The notes under the pieces: model-generated
What the model was told of the DNA's origin: nothing
Database searches by the model: none
Seen by the model: the letters and a program-made list of their open reading frames with translations, nothing else
Translations under genes and position numbers: made by a program
Part shown: positions 28,181-36,298 of the stretch, piece by piece
Layout: every line of letters starts with the position of its first letter
Position numbering within the stretch: position 1 is the stretch's first letter
Assembly: GCF_029051725.1 (NCBI RefSeq)
Contig: NZ_JAACFU010000003.1
Span: forward strand, 310,001 to 374,000
Length of the DNA stretch: 64,000 nucleotides
From: Bradyrhizobium sp. CSS354
GTDB lineage: Bacteria > Pseudomonadota > Alphaproteobacteria > Rhizobiales > Xanthobacteraceae
Reading direction: 5' to 3'

Positions 28181-29731
28181 ATGATCCGCTCCTTCCTGAC
28201 CGTCTCGACGGGGACGCTGGCTTCACGGCTGCTGGGCTTTGCACGCGATTCCCTGATCGCGGCGCTGCTCGGCACCGGCGCCGTGGCGGACGCGTTTCTG
28301 GCGGCATTTCAGCTCGTCAATGTGGTGCGGCGCCTGCTCAGCGAGGGGGCGCTGAATGCGGCGTTGATCCCAGCCTGGCTGCGCGTTGGTGACCGCGAAG
28401 GCGAGGCGGCTGCGGCGGCGTTCGCGGGACGCGTGCTCGGCACCGTGAGCGCGGGCCTGATCGCGATCTCGATCGTGATTGCACTGCTGATGCCGCTGAT
28501 CATCATGATCATCGCGCCGGGCTTCGTCGGCAGCGCATCGCTCGATCTCGCCGTCCAGAATGCGCGGCTGATGCTGCCATATCTCGCCTTCGCGGGACCC
28601 GTCACGGTGCTGATGGGCCTGCTCAATGCGCAGGGGCGCTTTGCACTCACCGCGTTCTCGCCGCTGCTGTTCAACATCGCCCTGATCGCCGCGATCGCAG
28701 CACTCCTGCTGTGGCACGCCGATGCAATCGTCGCCGCGTGGATGCTGGCGGCCACCGTCGGCATCGCGGGCCTATTGCAGCTCCTGATGCTGCTGTCGCA
28801 GCGAAGCGCGCGTCTGGCGACACCGCTGCGCGTGAGCTTCGACAAGGACATGCGCGGCTTCTTCGCCAAGGCGATCCCGGGCATGATCGCAAGCTCCGGC
28901 CCGCAATGGCTGATGGTGGCCGGCGCGATCATCGCCTCCGCCACGCCCGCCGCGGTCTCCTGGCTCTATTTCGCCAACCGTCTGATCGAGCTGCCGCTTG
29001 GCATTGTCGGGGTCGCCATGGGTACGGTGCTGGTGCCGGAGCTGACGCGCGCGGTGAGGAGCGGCGATCGTAATGCGGTTGCGCATGCGGAATCGCGCGC
29101 ACTGGAACTCGCGACCGGGCTGGCGCTGCCGGCGACGTTCGGCCTGATCGTACTCGCCGAGCCGATCGTGCGGCTGCTGTTCGAACACGGTGCCTTTGGC
29201 GCGGAGGACAGCGCGGCCACGGCGCACGCCCTGATGTGGCTGGCGCTGGGACTGCCGGCTCACGTGCTGATCAAGGCGCTGTCCCCGGCCTATTTTGCCC
29301 GTAGCGACACCATGACGCCGCTGCTGGCGACAGCGAAGGGGTTCGTGGTCGCGGTCGCGCTCGCGATCCTGCTCAGTCACTTCCTCGGCGCAAGCGGGAT
29401 CGCCGCCAGCATTGCCGCCGGCGCCTGGAGCAGTGCGATCTCGCTGCTCCGGAAAGGCAGCAGTGAATTCGGCTTCTCGGTCGATGCCGCCGCCCGCAAA
29501 CGGCTGCCGCGAATCGTGCTCGCCGCGCTCGTCATGGGCGCCCTGCTCTGGCTGACCGCGGGCCTCTTGCCTTCGGAGGCCCATGGGCTCATCCGCTTCA
29601 TTGCGCTGGGCTCACAGATCGGCGCCGGAATCGTCGTCTATGGCTTGCTCCTGCAAATCCTCGGCGTCGCGTCCTGGCGCGAGGCGGCCGGTGCCTTGAA
29701 GCGCCCCGCCCAGCCCGATCCCGGCGCCTGA
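28181..29731 (+). CDS. murJ: Lipid II flippase MurJ (MviN)
   Basis: Inner-membrane MOP-superfamily protein that moves lipid II across the membrane for peptidoglycan synthesis. It has 516 residues with about 14 hydrophobic helices. Family features: N-terminal SFLTVSTGTLASRLLGFARD, LGTGAVADAFLAAFQLVNVV, RRLLSEGALNAALIPAW with the conserved Arg and Glu, and later RLLFEHGAFGAEDSAAT. The start at 28181 matches the family N terminus. It lies upstream of trpS in the same direction (87 bases), a pairing often seen in Rhizobiales. MurJ works downstream of MurA, whose gene is elsewhere in the window. Confidence 0.95.
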   Translation: MIRSFLTVSTGTLASRLLGFARDSLIAALLGTGAVADAFLAAFQLVNVVRRLLSEGALNAALIPAWLRVGDREGEAAAAAFAGRVLGTVSAGLIAISIVIALLMPLIIMIIAPGFVGSASLDLAVQNARLMLPYLAFAGPVTVLMGLLNAQGRFALTAFSPLLFNIALIAAIAALLLWHADAIVAAWMLAATVGIAGLLQLLMLLSQRSARLATPLRVSFDKDMRGFFAKAIPGMIASSGPQWLMVAGAIIASATPAAVSWLYFANRLIELPLGIVGVAMGTVLVPELTRAVRSGDRNAVAHAESRALELATGLALPATFGLIVLAEPIVRLLFEHGAFGAEDSAATAHALMWLALGLPAHVLIKALSPAYFARSDTMTPLLATAKGFVVAVALAILLSHFLGASGIAASIAAGAWSSAISLLRKGSSEFGFSVDAAARKRLPRIVLAALVMGALLWLTAGLLPSEAHGLIRFIALGSQIGAGIVVYGLLLQILGVASWREAAGALKRPAQPDPGA

Positions 29732-29818
29732 GGTTAGCGAAATACCCTTGACGGGGCAGCGCCGCTGTTGGAAACGACGCCCGATTGTCTCCAGGAAAGC
29801 TTGCCAGGACAGCTAACC

Positions 29819-30871
29819 ATGCCATTCGTTGAACGGGTTTTTTCGGGTGTCCAGCCGACGGGCAATCTGCACCTCGGCAATTATCTCGGCGCGATCGTCA
29901 ACTTCGTGAAGATGCAGGAAACCCACAACTGCATCTATTGCGTGGTCGACATGCACGCGATCACGCAGGGCGTGGACGTCTGGGGTGGACCGGTCGAGCT
30001 CGCGCGCAACACCCGCGAGGTCACCGCGGCGTTCATCGCCAGCGGCATCGATCCGAGCAAGCACATCGTGTTCAACCAGAGCCAGGTCTCGGGCCACGCC
30101 GAGCTCGCCTGGATCTTCAACTGCGTCGCGCGCATGGGCTGGCTGGGTCGCATGACCCAGTTCAAGGAGAAGGCCGGCAAGGACCGCGAGAACGCGTCCG
30201 TCGGGCTGTTCGACTATCCCGTGCTGATGGCGGCCGACATTCTGCTCTACCGCGCCACCCACGTGCCGGTCGGCGAGGACCAGAAGCAGCATCTCGAGCT
30301 CTCGCGGGATATCGCGCAGAAATTCAACAACGACTTCGCTGACTCGATCCGCAGCCAGGGCGCCAACGACGGTCTGTTCTTCCCGCTGCCGGAGCCCCTG
30401 ATCACGGGCCCGGCGACGCGCGTGATGAGCTTGCGCGACGGCACCAAGAAGATGTCGAAGTCGGATGCGTCGGACAATTCGCGCATCAATCTGACCGACG
30501 ACGCCGACACCATCGCGCAGAAGGTGCGCAAGGCCAAGACCGACCCGGAGCCGCTGCCGACCGAGGAGAAGGGTCTCGAAGCGCGCCCCGAGGCCGACAA
30601 TCTCGTCGGCATCTACGCAGCCCTCTCGGGCCGCTCCAAGGCCGACGTGCTCAGGGATTTCGGCGGCGGCCAGTTCTCCAGCTTCAAGAATGCGCTGGTG
30701 GAGCTGTGCGTCACCAAACTCGCGCCGATCGCCGGCGAGATGAAGCGCCTCGTCGCCGACCCCGGCCATATCGACGCGATCCTGAACGACGGCGCCGACC
30801 GGGCCCGCGCGATCGCCGACGAGACCATGAAGCTCTCGAAGGACATCGTCGGCTTCATTCGCCCGCGCTAA
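29819..30871 (+). CDS. trpS: Tryptophanyl-tRNA synthetase
   Basis: Class Ic aminoacyl-tRNA synthetase charging tRNA-Trp. 350 residues, the usual bacterial length. The N-terminal [19 protein letters not shown] contains the HIGH-like HLGN, and the ATP-binding KMSKS loop is intact in [36 protein letters not shown] and [10 protein letters not shown] are the tryptophan-pocket regions. The ATG at 29819 follows AGGAC. A universal-stress-protein gene follows in the same direction after 107 bases. The C-terminal tail ends normally in [14 protein letters not shown]. Confidence 0.97.
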   Translation: MPFVERVFSGVQPTGNLHLGNYLGAIVNFVKMQETHNCIYCVVDMHAITQGVDVWGGPVELARNTREVTAAFIASGIDPSKHIVFNQSQVSGHAELAWIFNCVARMGWLGRMTQFKEKAGKDRENASVGLFDYPVLMAADILLYRATHVPVGEDQKQHLELSRDIAQKFNNDFADSIRSQGANDGLFFPLPEPLITGPATRVMSLRDGTKKMSKSDASDNSRINLTDDADTIAQKVRKAKTDPEPLPTEEKGLEARPEADNLVGIYAALSGRSKADVLRDFGGGQFSSFKNALVELCVTKLAPIAGEMKRLVADPGHIDAILNDGADRARAIADETMKLSKDIVGFIRPR

Positions 30872-30978
30872 GGCGCGTTCGCGCAAACGCGGCCGACGCC
30901 ACCGCGCCGGCCGCTTCTGCTCTCCCCAAGCACGACGGAGTGTGGCAGCATGTCAGCCGTGCACATTCCGGGACATGC

Positions 30979-31473
30979 ATGACCAGCAAGCGACTTTGCT
31001 TCGAGCCGGGTCACAAGCCCAAATGCCTCGTCATCGTCGACGACACCGCCGAATGGGATCGCGCGGTCTACTATGCCAGCCGCTGGGCGATCCGCGCCGG
31101 CGGCGGCGTGGTGATGCTCCGCATCATCGAGCCCGAACAGCAGAGCCAGGAATGGCTGGGGGTCGCCGACATCATGCGCGCTGAAGCGCAAGAGGCGGCA
31201 GAAGCCGCGCTCGACCGTGCCGCCGGCCGCGCCAACGGCATCGCCGCGATCACGCCGGAACGGGTGATCCGCGAAGGCGGCGCCATGGAACAGCTGCTGG
31301 CGGTCATCGACGAGGACCCCGACATCGCCATGCTGGTGCTCGCAGCGAACCCCGGCGCGGAGGGCCCGGGGCCCTTGGTCAACCTGCTCGCGCACGCGCT
31401 GGGCACGTTCCCGGTGCCGGTGACGGTCATTTCCGGCGCGCTGAGCGACCAGAGCGTGGATTCGCTGTCGTAA
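30979..31473 (+). CDS. Universal stress protein (UspA family)
   Basis: A 164-residue UspA-fold protein, probably cytoplasmic. The N-terminal strand KPKCLVIVDDTAEWDRAVYY has the Asp of the nucleotide pocket; AIRAGGGVVMLRIIEP is the second strand; the C-terminal LVLAANPGAEGPGPLVNLLA and PVPVTVISG fall where ATP-binding Usps have G-2x-G-9x-G(S/T). Here the spacing is altered, so ATP binding is uncertain. The start at 30979 (MTSKRLCFE) was chosen because the longer frame overlaps the trpS end without homology. It lies downstream of trpS. Confidence 0.85.
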   Translation: MTSKRLCFEPGHKPKCLVIVDDTAEWDRAVYYASRWAIRAGGGVVMLRIIEPEQQSQEWLGVADIMRAEAQEAAEAALDRAAGRANGIAAITPERVIREGGAMEQLLAVIDEDPDIAMLVLAANPGAEGPGPLVNLLAHALGTFPVPVTVISGALSDQSVDSLS

Positions 31474-31483
31474 CCCAGGCCCT

Positions 31484-31511
31484 CGTCATGCCCGGGCTCC
31501 CGGCCATGACG
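31484..31511. repeat. Short palindrome, family H partial copy
   Basis: CGTCATGCCCGGGC-TCCCGGCCATGACG is an abbreviated version of the CGTCATGCCCGGGCTTG repeats at 32256 and 62219. It follows the universal stress gene by 11 bases and could terminate it. The rest of the 31474-31655 spacer has no gene; TGCTAG at 31601-31606 is a possible -10 box for the Fe-S scaffold gene. Confidence 0.55.
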
Positions 31512-31655
31512 CCGCGGGAGTTTGGCACCTCTACACTAACCCGCTGATATAACAGGTGAACGGCCAACTTACCCCTTGACCGTGCGTTCGCCGTCGCCAT
31601 CTGCTAGTGGATAGAGCACGCGCCGGCCTTGAACCGGCGACGTCTGGAGAAAACC

Positions 31656-32225
31656 ATGTTCATTCAAACCGAAGCCACCCCCAATCCCGCCACGCTGAAG
31701 TTCATTCCCGGCCGCGTCGTGGTCGACGGCGGTCCGATGGAATTTGCGAGCCGCGAATCGGCCGCACGCTCGCCGCTCGCCGAAAAGCTGTTCGAGGTCC
31801 CCGGTGTCACCGGCGTGTTCTACGGATCGGACTTCATCACCGTGACGAAGGCGAACGGTGAATGGCAGCAGCTCAAGCCCGCGATCCTCGGCGCCATCAT
31901 GGAGCACTACATGTCCGGCGCGCCGCTGCTCGCCGACGGTGCGGCCGCGAGCGATGTCGATCTCGACGACGAGGACGAATTCTTCGACGAGGCCGATGCC
32001 GAGACGGTCGACATGATCAAGGATCTGATCGAGACCCGCGTGCGGCCGGCGGTCGCCAATGACGGCGGCGACATCACTTTCCGCGGCTTCAAGGACGGTA
32101 TCGTCTATCTCAACATGAAGGGCTCCTGCGCCGGCTGTCCGTCATCGACCGCAACGCTCCAGCACGGTATCCAGAACCTGCTCAAGCACTTCGTCCCCGA
32201 CGTGGTCGAAGTCCGGCCGATGTAA
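31656..32225 (+). CDS. Fe-S cluster scaffold, Nfu/NifU C-terminal type
   Basis: A 189-residue Nfu-type iron-sulfur carrier that holds and delivers [4Fe-4S] clusters to apoproteins. The N-terminal Nfu_N domain (FIQTEATPNPATLKFIPG, VPGVTGVFYGSDFITVTK) is joined through an acidic linker (residues 100-115, rich in Asp/Glu) to the NifU-like domain (RPAVANDGGDITFRGFKDGI) with the cluster-binding CxxC at C158 and C161 (GSCAGCPSS). GGAG precedes the ATG at 31656. It sits just before the tsaB-rimI-fur/mur-miaB block; MiaB is itself a two-cluster enzyme that would be a client. Confidence 0.94.
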   Translation: MFIQTEATPNPATLKFIPGRVVVDGGPMEFASRESAARSPLAEKLFEVPGVTGVFYGSDFITVTKANGEWQQLKPAILGAIMEHYMSGAPLLADGAAASDVDLDDEDEFFDEADAETVDMIKDLIETRVRPAVANDGGDITFRGFKDGIVYLNMKGSCAGCPSSTATLQHGIQNLLKHFVPDVVEVRPM

Positions 32226-32255
32226 ATTGCACGCGCGACCCATCAATTTGGACTC

Positions 32256-32337
32256 CGTCATGCCCGGGCTTGTCCCGGGCATCCACGTTCTTGGGGCGCA
32301 AAGTCGTGGATGGCCGGGTCAAGCCCGGCCATGACGA
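32256..32337. repeat. Inverted repeat, family H copy 1
   Basis: The left arm 32256-32287 is CGTCATGCCCGGGCTTGTCC then CGGGCATCCACG. The right arm 32305-32337 is CGTGGATGGCCGGGTCAAGC then CCGGCCATGACGA. The loop is 17 bases. It is nearly identical to the copy at 62219-62305, and fills the spacer before tsaB. Confidence 0.85.
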
Positions 32338-32346
32338 CCGGGATGA

Positions 32347-32361
32347 TGCTATGATCGTTCC
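32347..32361 (+). promoter_or_regulatory. Extended -10 promoter directly before tsaB
   Basis: TGCTATGAT at 32347-32355 is a good extended -10 element (TGn-TATGAT). The ATG of tsaB follows after six bases, with no Shine-Dalgarno sequence, so transcription is expected to start at about the A of the ATG. Confidence 0.5.
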
Positions 32362-33057
32362 ATGCTGATCCTCGCCATCGATACCGCGCTGGAAGCGTGC
32401 GCGGTTGCCGTTCTCGACACCGATTCCGGCCAGCTCCTCGCGCAGGAGCAGCTTCTGATGAAGCGCGGCCACGCCGAAGCGCTGATGCCGATGATCGCGC
32501 GCGTGATGCACTCAGCCAATCTCGCCTTCACCGCGCTCGACCGCATCGCGGTCACCATGGGCCCCGGAAGTTTCACCGGCCTGCGCGTCGGCATTTCGGC
32601 GGCCCGCGGCCTTGCGCTTGCCGCGAAGCGGCCCGCCATCGGCCTGACCACCTTGTCGGCCTATGCCGCCGCCGTCGTCGGCCAGAGCGGAGCGGCGCCG
32701 GTGATCTCGGCGATCGACGCGCGGCACGACCACGTCTATTTCCAGATCGTGGCCGGTGACGGCAGCCAGCTGGTGCGGCCGGGCGTCGCTCCCATCGACG
32801 AGGCGATCGCGGCTTCGCAATTCGGCGCGCCGCATCTGGTCGGCAATGCCGCGAAGATCCTCGCCGAGCGCTGGCCGAAAGCTATGCCGCAGCCGGTCGC
32901 GGTCGACGCGCAGCCCGCGCCCGACATCGGCTGGGTCGCATGGCTTGGCGCCGCGGCCGATCCCGCGACAAATCCGGCGCGGCCGTTCTATCTGCGAGCG
33001 CCCGACGCAAAGCCGTCCGCACAACTGCCGCTTGCAGCACAAGCCGCAAGCTCATGA
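32362..33057 (+). CDS. tsaB: tRNA threonylcarbamoyladenosine biosynthesis protein TsaB
   Basis: Partner of TsaD in transferring threonylcarbamoyl to A37 of ANN-decoding tRNAs. 231 residues of ASKHA fold. Seen: MLILAIDTALEACAVAVLD (phosphate-1-like strand pair), RGHAEALMPMIARVM, and the conserved GPGSFTGLRVGISAARGLAL. It lacks the metal-binding histidines of TsaD, as expected. The ATG lies six bases after an extended -10 box. The stop overlaps the rimI start. Position before rimI and fur/mur is the usual Rhizobiales order. Confidence 0.95.
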   Translation: MLILAIDTALEACAVAVLDTDSGQLLAQEQLLMKRGHAEALMPMIARVMHSANLAFTALDRIAVTMGPGSFTGLRVGISAARGLALAAKRPAIGLTTLSAYAAAVVGQSGAAPVISAIDARHDHVYFQIVAGDGSQLVRPGVAPIDEAIAASQFGAPHLVGNAAKILAERWPKAMPQPVAVDAQPAPDIGWVAWLGAAADPATNPARPFYLRAPDAKPSAQLPLAAQAASS

Positions 33058-33539
33058 TGAGATGGATCTCGGAATGGTGGCGCGGCGGCACGGCCGTCGT
33101 CGAGCCGGCTGTCGCGCGCGACGTCGCACGGCTCGCGCAGCTCCACGGCGCCTCCTTCGCACGCGGTTGGGGCGAAGGCGAGTTCGAGAGCATGCTCAGC
33201 GAGCGCAACACGCTAGTGCACCGGTTGCGCGTCGGCCGCAACACCGTGGGCTTCGCGGTGTCGCGGATCGGCGCGGACGAAGCGGAGATCCTCTCGATCG
33301 CGGTCGACCAGGCCCATCGCGGCCGCGGCCTCTCTCGCACGCTGCTGATGACCCATCTCGGCCACCTGGCAGGGCGCGGCGTGCGCACAATATTTCTCGA
33401 GGTCGAGGAAAATAACCAGCCGGCGCGGCGGCTCTACGACCGAGCCGGATTCATGGTGGTCGGACGCCGCGAACGCTACTATAAGCAGCCGAACGGGGAA
33501 CAATTGAACGCACTTCTGATGCGACGTGACTTGTCGTAA
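33054..33539 (+). CDS. rimI: Ribosomal protein S18 alanine N-acetyltransferase RimI
   Basis: GNAT acetyltransferase acting on the N terminus of ribosomal protein S18 and possibly other proteins. 161 residues. The acetyl-CoA binding motif A is ILSIAVDQAHRGRGLSRTLL (the Q/RxxGxG/A loop reads HRGRGL), followed by FLEVEENNQPARRLYDRAGF and VGRRERYYKQPNGEQLNALL, the RimI-like C terminus with the conserved Asn and Tyr. Two adjacent ATG codons (33054 and 33057) overlap the tsaB stop; either may be used. Co-transcription with tsaB is nearly certain. Confidence 0.92.
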   Translation: MMRWISEWWRGGTAVVEPAVARDVARLAQLHGASFARGWGEGEFESMLSERNTLVHRLRVGRNTVGFAVSRIGADEAEILSIAVDQAHRGRGLSRTLLMTHLGHLAGRGVRTIFLEVEENNQPARRLYDRAGFMVVGRRERYYKQPNGEQLNALLMRRDLS

Positions 33540-33577
33540 CATTGATGGCAGAAAGCGCCCCGTCAGGCGGACATCAC

Positions 33578-34033
33578 ATGACTGGTCTTAAACCTTCCCC
33601 CGCTTCCAAGGCGTCCGGCATCGAGGCGCGCTGTGCCGCCACCGGCATGCGCATGACCGAGCAGCGCCGTGTCATCGCCCGCGTGCTTGCGGAGGCGGTC
33701 GATCATCCCGATGTCGAGGAACTGTACCGCCGCTGTGTCGCCGTCGACGACAAGATCTCGATCTCGACCGTGTATCGTACCGTCAAACTGTTCGAGGATG
33801 CAGGCATCATCGAGCGCCATGATTTCCGCGAAGGGCGCGCGCGCTACGAGCAGATGCGCGACAGCCATCACGACCACCTCATCAACCTGCGCGACGGCAA
33901 GGTGATCGAGTTCACCTCCGAGGAGATCGAGAAGCTCCAGGCAGAGATCGCCCGCAAGCTCGGTTACAAGCTGGTCGATCATCGGCTCGAACTCTATTGC
34001 GTCCCGCTCGACGACGACAAACCCACGAATTAA
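33578..34033 (+). CDS. Fur family metal-responsive regulator (Fur/Mur)
   Basis: A 151-residue Fur-fold repressor. The winged-helix domain has MRMTEQRRVIARVLAEAVDH and SISTVYRTVKLFEDAGIIE; the dimerisation/metal domain has REGRARYEQMRDSHHDHLIN with the His cluster and ends at LYCVPLDDDKPTN. The two CxxC zinc motifs of some Fur proteins are absent. In Bradyrhizobium and other Rhizobiales the Fur orthologue at this chromosomal position behaves largely as a manganese-responsive regulator (Mur), with iron functions taken by Irr. The start at 33578 (AGGCGG upstream) is preferred; ATG at 33545 would add 11 residues. It is followed without gap by the HAD gene. Confidence 0.9.
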   Translation: MTGLKPSPASKASGIEARCAATGMRMTEQRRVIARVLAEAVDHPDVEELYRRCVAVDDKISISTVYRTVKLFEDAGIIERHDFREGRARYEQMRDSHHDHLINLRDGKVIEFTSEEIEKLQAEIARKLGYKLVDHRLELYCVPLDDDKPTN

Positions 34034-34714
34034 GTGCCCGTCGATCTCGTCATCTTCGATTGCGACGGCGTGCTCGTGGACAGCGAGGTGATCTCCTGTC
34101 GCGCGCATGCGGATGTGCTGTCGAGGCACGGCTATCCGATCACATCGGAACAGGTGCTGGTCCGCTTCCTCGGCGTATCCGAGAAAGACGCACGGCGAAT
34201 GGTCGAACAGGAGATCGGCCGCAATCTTCCCGACGATATCGAGAGCCAGGTGAATGCGGCGACGCTGCAATTCTATGCCAGCGATTTGCAGCCGATCACC
34301 CATGTGGCCGCAGCGATTGGCGCAATCGATTTGCCCAAATGCGTTGCGTCGAGCGGCACGCCGGAGAAGATCCACCATGGCCTGACCTGCGCCGGTCTCT
34401 ACGATCTGCTTGCTCCGAACATCTTTTCCGCGAGCCAGGTCGCACGCGGCAAGCCCGCGCCCGATCTTTTCCTGTTCGCCGCCGCGCAGATGAAATTCGC
34501 GCCGGAGCGGTGCCTCGTGATCGAGGACAGCGTCCCCGGGGTGACCGGCGCGCATGCCGCCGGGATGACCGTGCTGGGCTTTCACGGTGGCAGCCATTGC
34601 CCGCCAGGCCACGCTGAAAGACTACGGGCCGCCGGGGCCGGATCGACGTTCGACGATATGCGGCAATTGCCGGAACTGGTCCGGCGGGTCGCGGCGGATA
34701 CCCTGGCGGGCTGA
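34034..34714 (+). CDS. HAD-IA family hydrolase (phosphatase-like)
   Basis: A 226-residue haloacid dehalogenase-like phosphatase. Motif I is FDCDGVLVDSE with both catalytic Asp residues; motif II is VASSGTPEKI (Ser); motif III Lys is in ARGKPAPDLFLFAAAQM; motif IV is CLVIEDSVPGVTGAHAAGM with the Glu-Asp pair. The cap is the small helical type after motif I, as in beta-phosphoglucomutase/YfbT-like sugar phosphatases. The GTG start at 34034 is directly adjacent to the fur/mur stop, so translation is probably coupled. Physiological substrate unknown. Confidence 0.88.
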   Translation: MPVDLVIFDCDGVLVDSEVISCRAHADVLSRHGYPITSEQVLVRFLGVSEKDARRMVEQEIGRNLPDDIESQVNAATLQFYASDLQPITHVAAAIGAIDLPKCVASSGTPEKIHHGLTCAGLYDLLAPNIFSASQVARGKPAPDLFLFAAAQMKFAPERCLVIEDSVPGVTGAHAAGMTVLGFHGGSHCPPGHAERLRAAGAGSTFDDMRQLPELVRRVAADTLAG

Positions 34715-34728
34715 ATCCCGCCTCTCGG

Positions 34729-34822
34729 CGTCATTCCGGGCGATGCGCCAGCATCGAACCGGGAATCTCGTGCCAAAACCTCCGGATTCCGGGTTCGCGA
34801 CTGCGTCGCGCCCCGGAATGAC
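34729..34822. repeat. Inverted repeat, family I
   Basis: The left arm starts CGTCATTCCGGGCGATGCGC at 34729. The right arm, ending at 34822, contains GGATTCCGGGTTCGCGACTG, a CGCGACTGCGTCGCG hairpin, and CCCCGGAATGACG. It lies in the spacer between the HAD gene and miaB. Confidence 0.7.
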
Positions 34823-34905
34823 GACCGAAAAGACCCCCCAATCGCTGGATTTTCGCGGCTCCAGCCTATATCTGAGGGCGGTCCTCCACCTCATTTCCGG
34901 ATTCC

Positions 34906-36294
34906 ATGACGCCGCCGCGCAAGCTGCACATCAAATCATATGGCTGCCAGATGAACGTCTACGATGCCCAGCGCATGGTGGACACGCTGGCCCCGGAAGG
35001 ATTCGTGGAGACGGCCAGCGCTGATGACGCCGACCTCGTCATCCTCAACACCTGCCATATCCGCGAGAAGGCCTCGGAAAAGGTCTATTCGGAGCTCGGC
35101 CGCCTGCGCGTCGCCAAGGACGCCGCCGCGCGCGACGGGCGGACCATGCAGATCGCGGTCGCGGGCTGCGTGGCACAGGCCGAAGGCGAGGAGATCGTGC
35201 GCCGTGCACCCGCGGTCGACGTCGTGGTGGGACCGCAGAGCTATCATCATTTGCCGCAGCTGTTGAAGCGCGCCGGCCATGAAGGCCGCGCCATCGAGAC
35301 CGAATTCCCGGCCCAGGACAAGTTCGGCTTCCTGGCCCAGCCCAAGCCCGGCGCGATCCGCGCCCGCGGCATTTCCGCTTTCGTCACGGTGCAGGAGGGC
35401 TGCGACAAGTTCTGCACCTTCTGCGTCGTGCCTTACACGCGTGGTTCGGAAGTCTCGCGGCCGGTGGCAAAGATTGTCGACGACGTGAAGCGGCTCACCG
35501 AGAACGGCGTGCGCGAGCTCACGCTGATCGGGCAGAACGTCAACGCCTATCACGGCGAGGGACTGGACGGAAAAAGCTGGCCGCTTGGCAGACTGCTGGA
35601 GCATCTCGCGGCGCTCCCGGGCGTCGCGCGGCTGCGTTATTCGACCAGCCATCCGCGCGATGTCGATGACAGCTTGATTGCAGCCCATCGCGATCTCGGC
35701 GCGCTGATGCCGTTCGTGCACCTGCCGGTGCAGTCGGGCTCGGACCGGATTCTGGCCGCCATGAACCGGAAACATACCGCCGATGATTATCGGCGTGTCG
35801 TCGACCGTTTCCGGTCCGCACGCCAAGACATTGCTTTCTCATCAGATTTTATCGTCGGCTTCCCAGGCGAGAGCGAGCAAGATTTTCTCGCGACCCTCGC
35901 GCTCGTCACGCAAATCGGCTACGCTGCGGCGTATTCGTTCAAATACTCCGCCCGGCCGGGAACGCCGGCCGCGGACATGCAGGAGACGGTGTCCCCCTCC
36001 GAGATGGACCAGCGATTGGAGCGGCTCCAGGAACTGATCGACAGCCAGCAATCGGCCTTCAACAAGGCTGCGATTGGCTCAACGGTCGATGTGCTGTTCG
36101 AGCGTCCGGCCCGCAAGGACGGCCAGATCGTCGGCCGGACCGCATTCCTCCAGCCCGCGCATGTGATGGCCTCGCCCGACATCATCGGACAGATCCTGCC
36201 GGTCCGGATCGACAGTCTCGAACGCTACAGCTTCCTCGGCGAGCTCGCCATGGCGCACGAGCCCGCTTTATCGCCCATCGCCACTGGAGCCTGA
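34906..36294 (+). CDS. miaB: tRNA-2-methylthio-N6-dimethylallyladenosine synthase
   Basis: Radical-SAM methylthiotransferase that converts i6A37 to ms2i6A37 in tRNA. 462 residues. The N-terminal MTTase domain has cysteines in [21 protein letters not shown] and [10 protein letters not shown] for the auxiliary [4Fe-4S] cluster; the radical SAM cluster CxxxCxxC is C166/C170/C173 in [17 protein letters not shown]; a C-terminal TRAM domain follows ([19 protein letters not shown]). It supplies tRNA hypomodification control together with TsaB and TrmB encoded nearby. The phoH start follows four bases after the stop. Confidence 0.97.
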   Translation: MTPPRKLHIKSYGCQMNVYDAQRMVDTLAPEGFVETASADDADLVILNTCHIREKASEKVYSELGRLRVAKDAAARDGRTMQIAVAGCVAQAEGEEIVRRAPAVDVVVGPQSYHHLPQLLKRAGHEGRAIETEFPAQDKFGFLAQPKPGAIRARGISAFVTVQEGCDKFCTFCVVPYTRGSEVSRPVAKIVDDVKRLTENGVRELTLIGQNVNAYHGEGLDGKSWPLGRLLEHLAALPGVARLRYSTSHPRDVDDSLIAAHRDLGALMPFVHLPVQSGSDRILAAMNRKHTADDYRRVVDRFRSARQDIAFSSDFIVGFPGESEQDFLATLALVTQIGYAAAYSFKYSARPGTPAADMQETVSPSEMDQRLERLQELIDSQQSAFNKAAIGSTVDVLFERPARKDGQIVGRTAFLQPAHVMASPDIIGQILPVRIDSLERYSFLGELAMAHEPALSPIATGA

Positions 36295-36298
36295 ACCC

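Noticed and set aside
31598..31645. tRNA-like sequence (GTGGATAGAGCAC followed by a GCCGG-CCTTGAA-CCGGC hairpin) before the Fe-S scaffold gene
   Set aside because: The D-arm-like and anticodon-like parts are present, but position 33 is not T, there is no T-arm (GTTCRA) downstream before the ATG, and no acceptor stem pairs.
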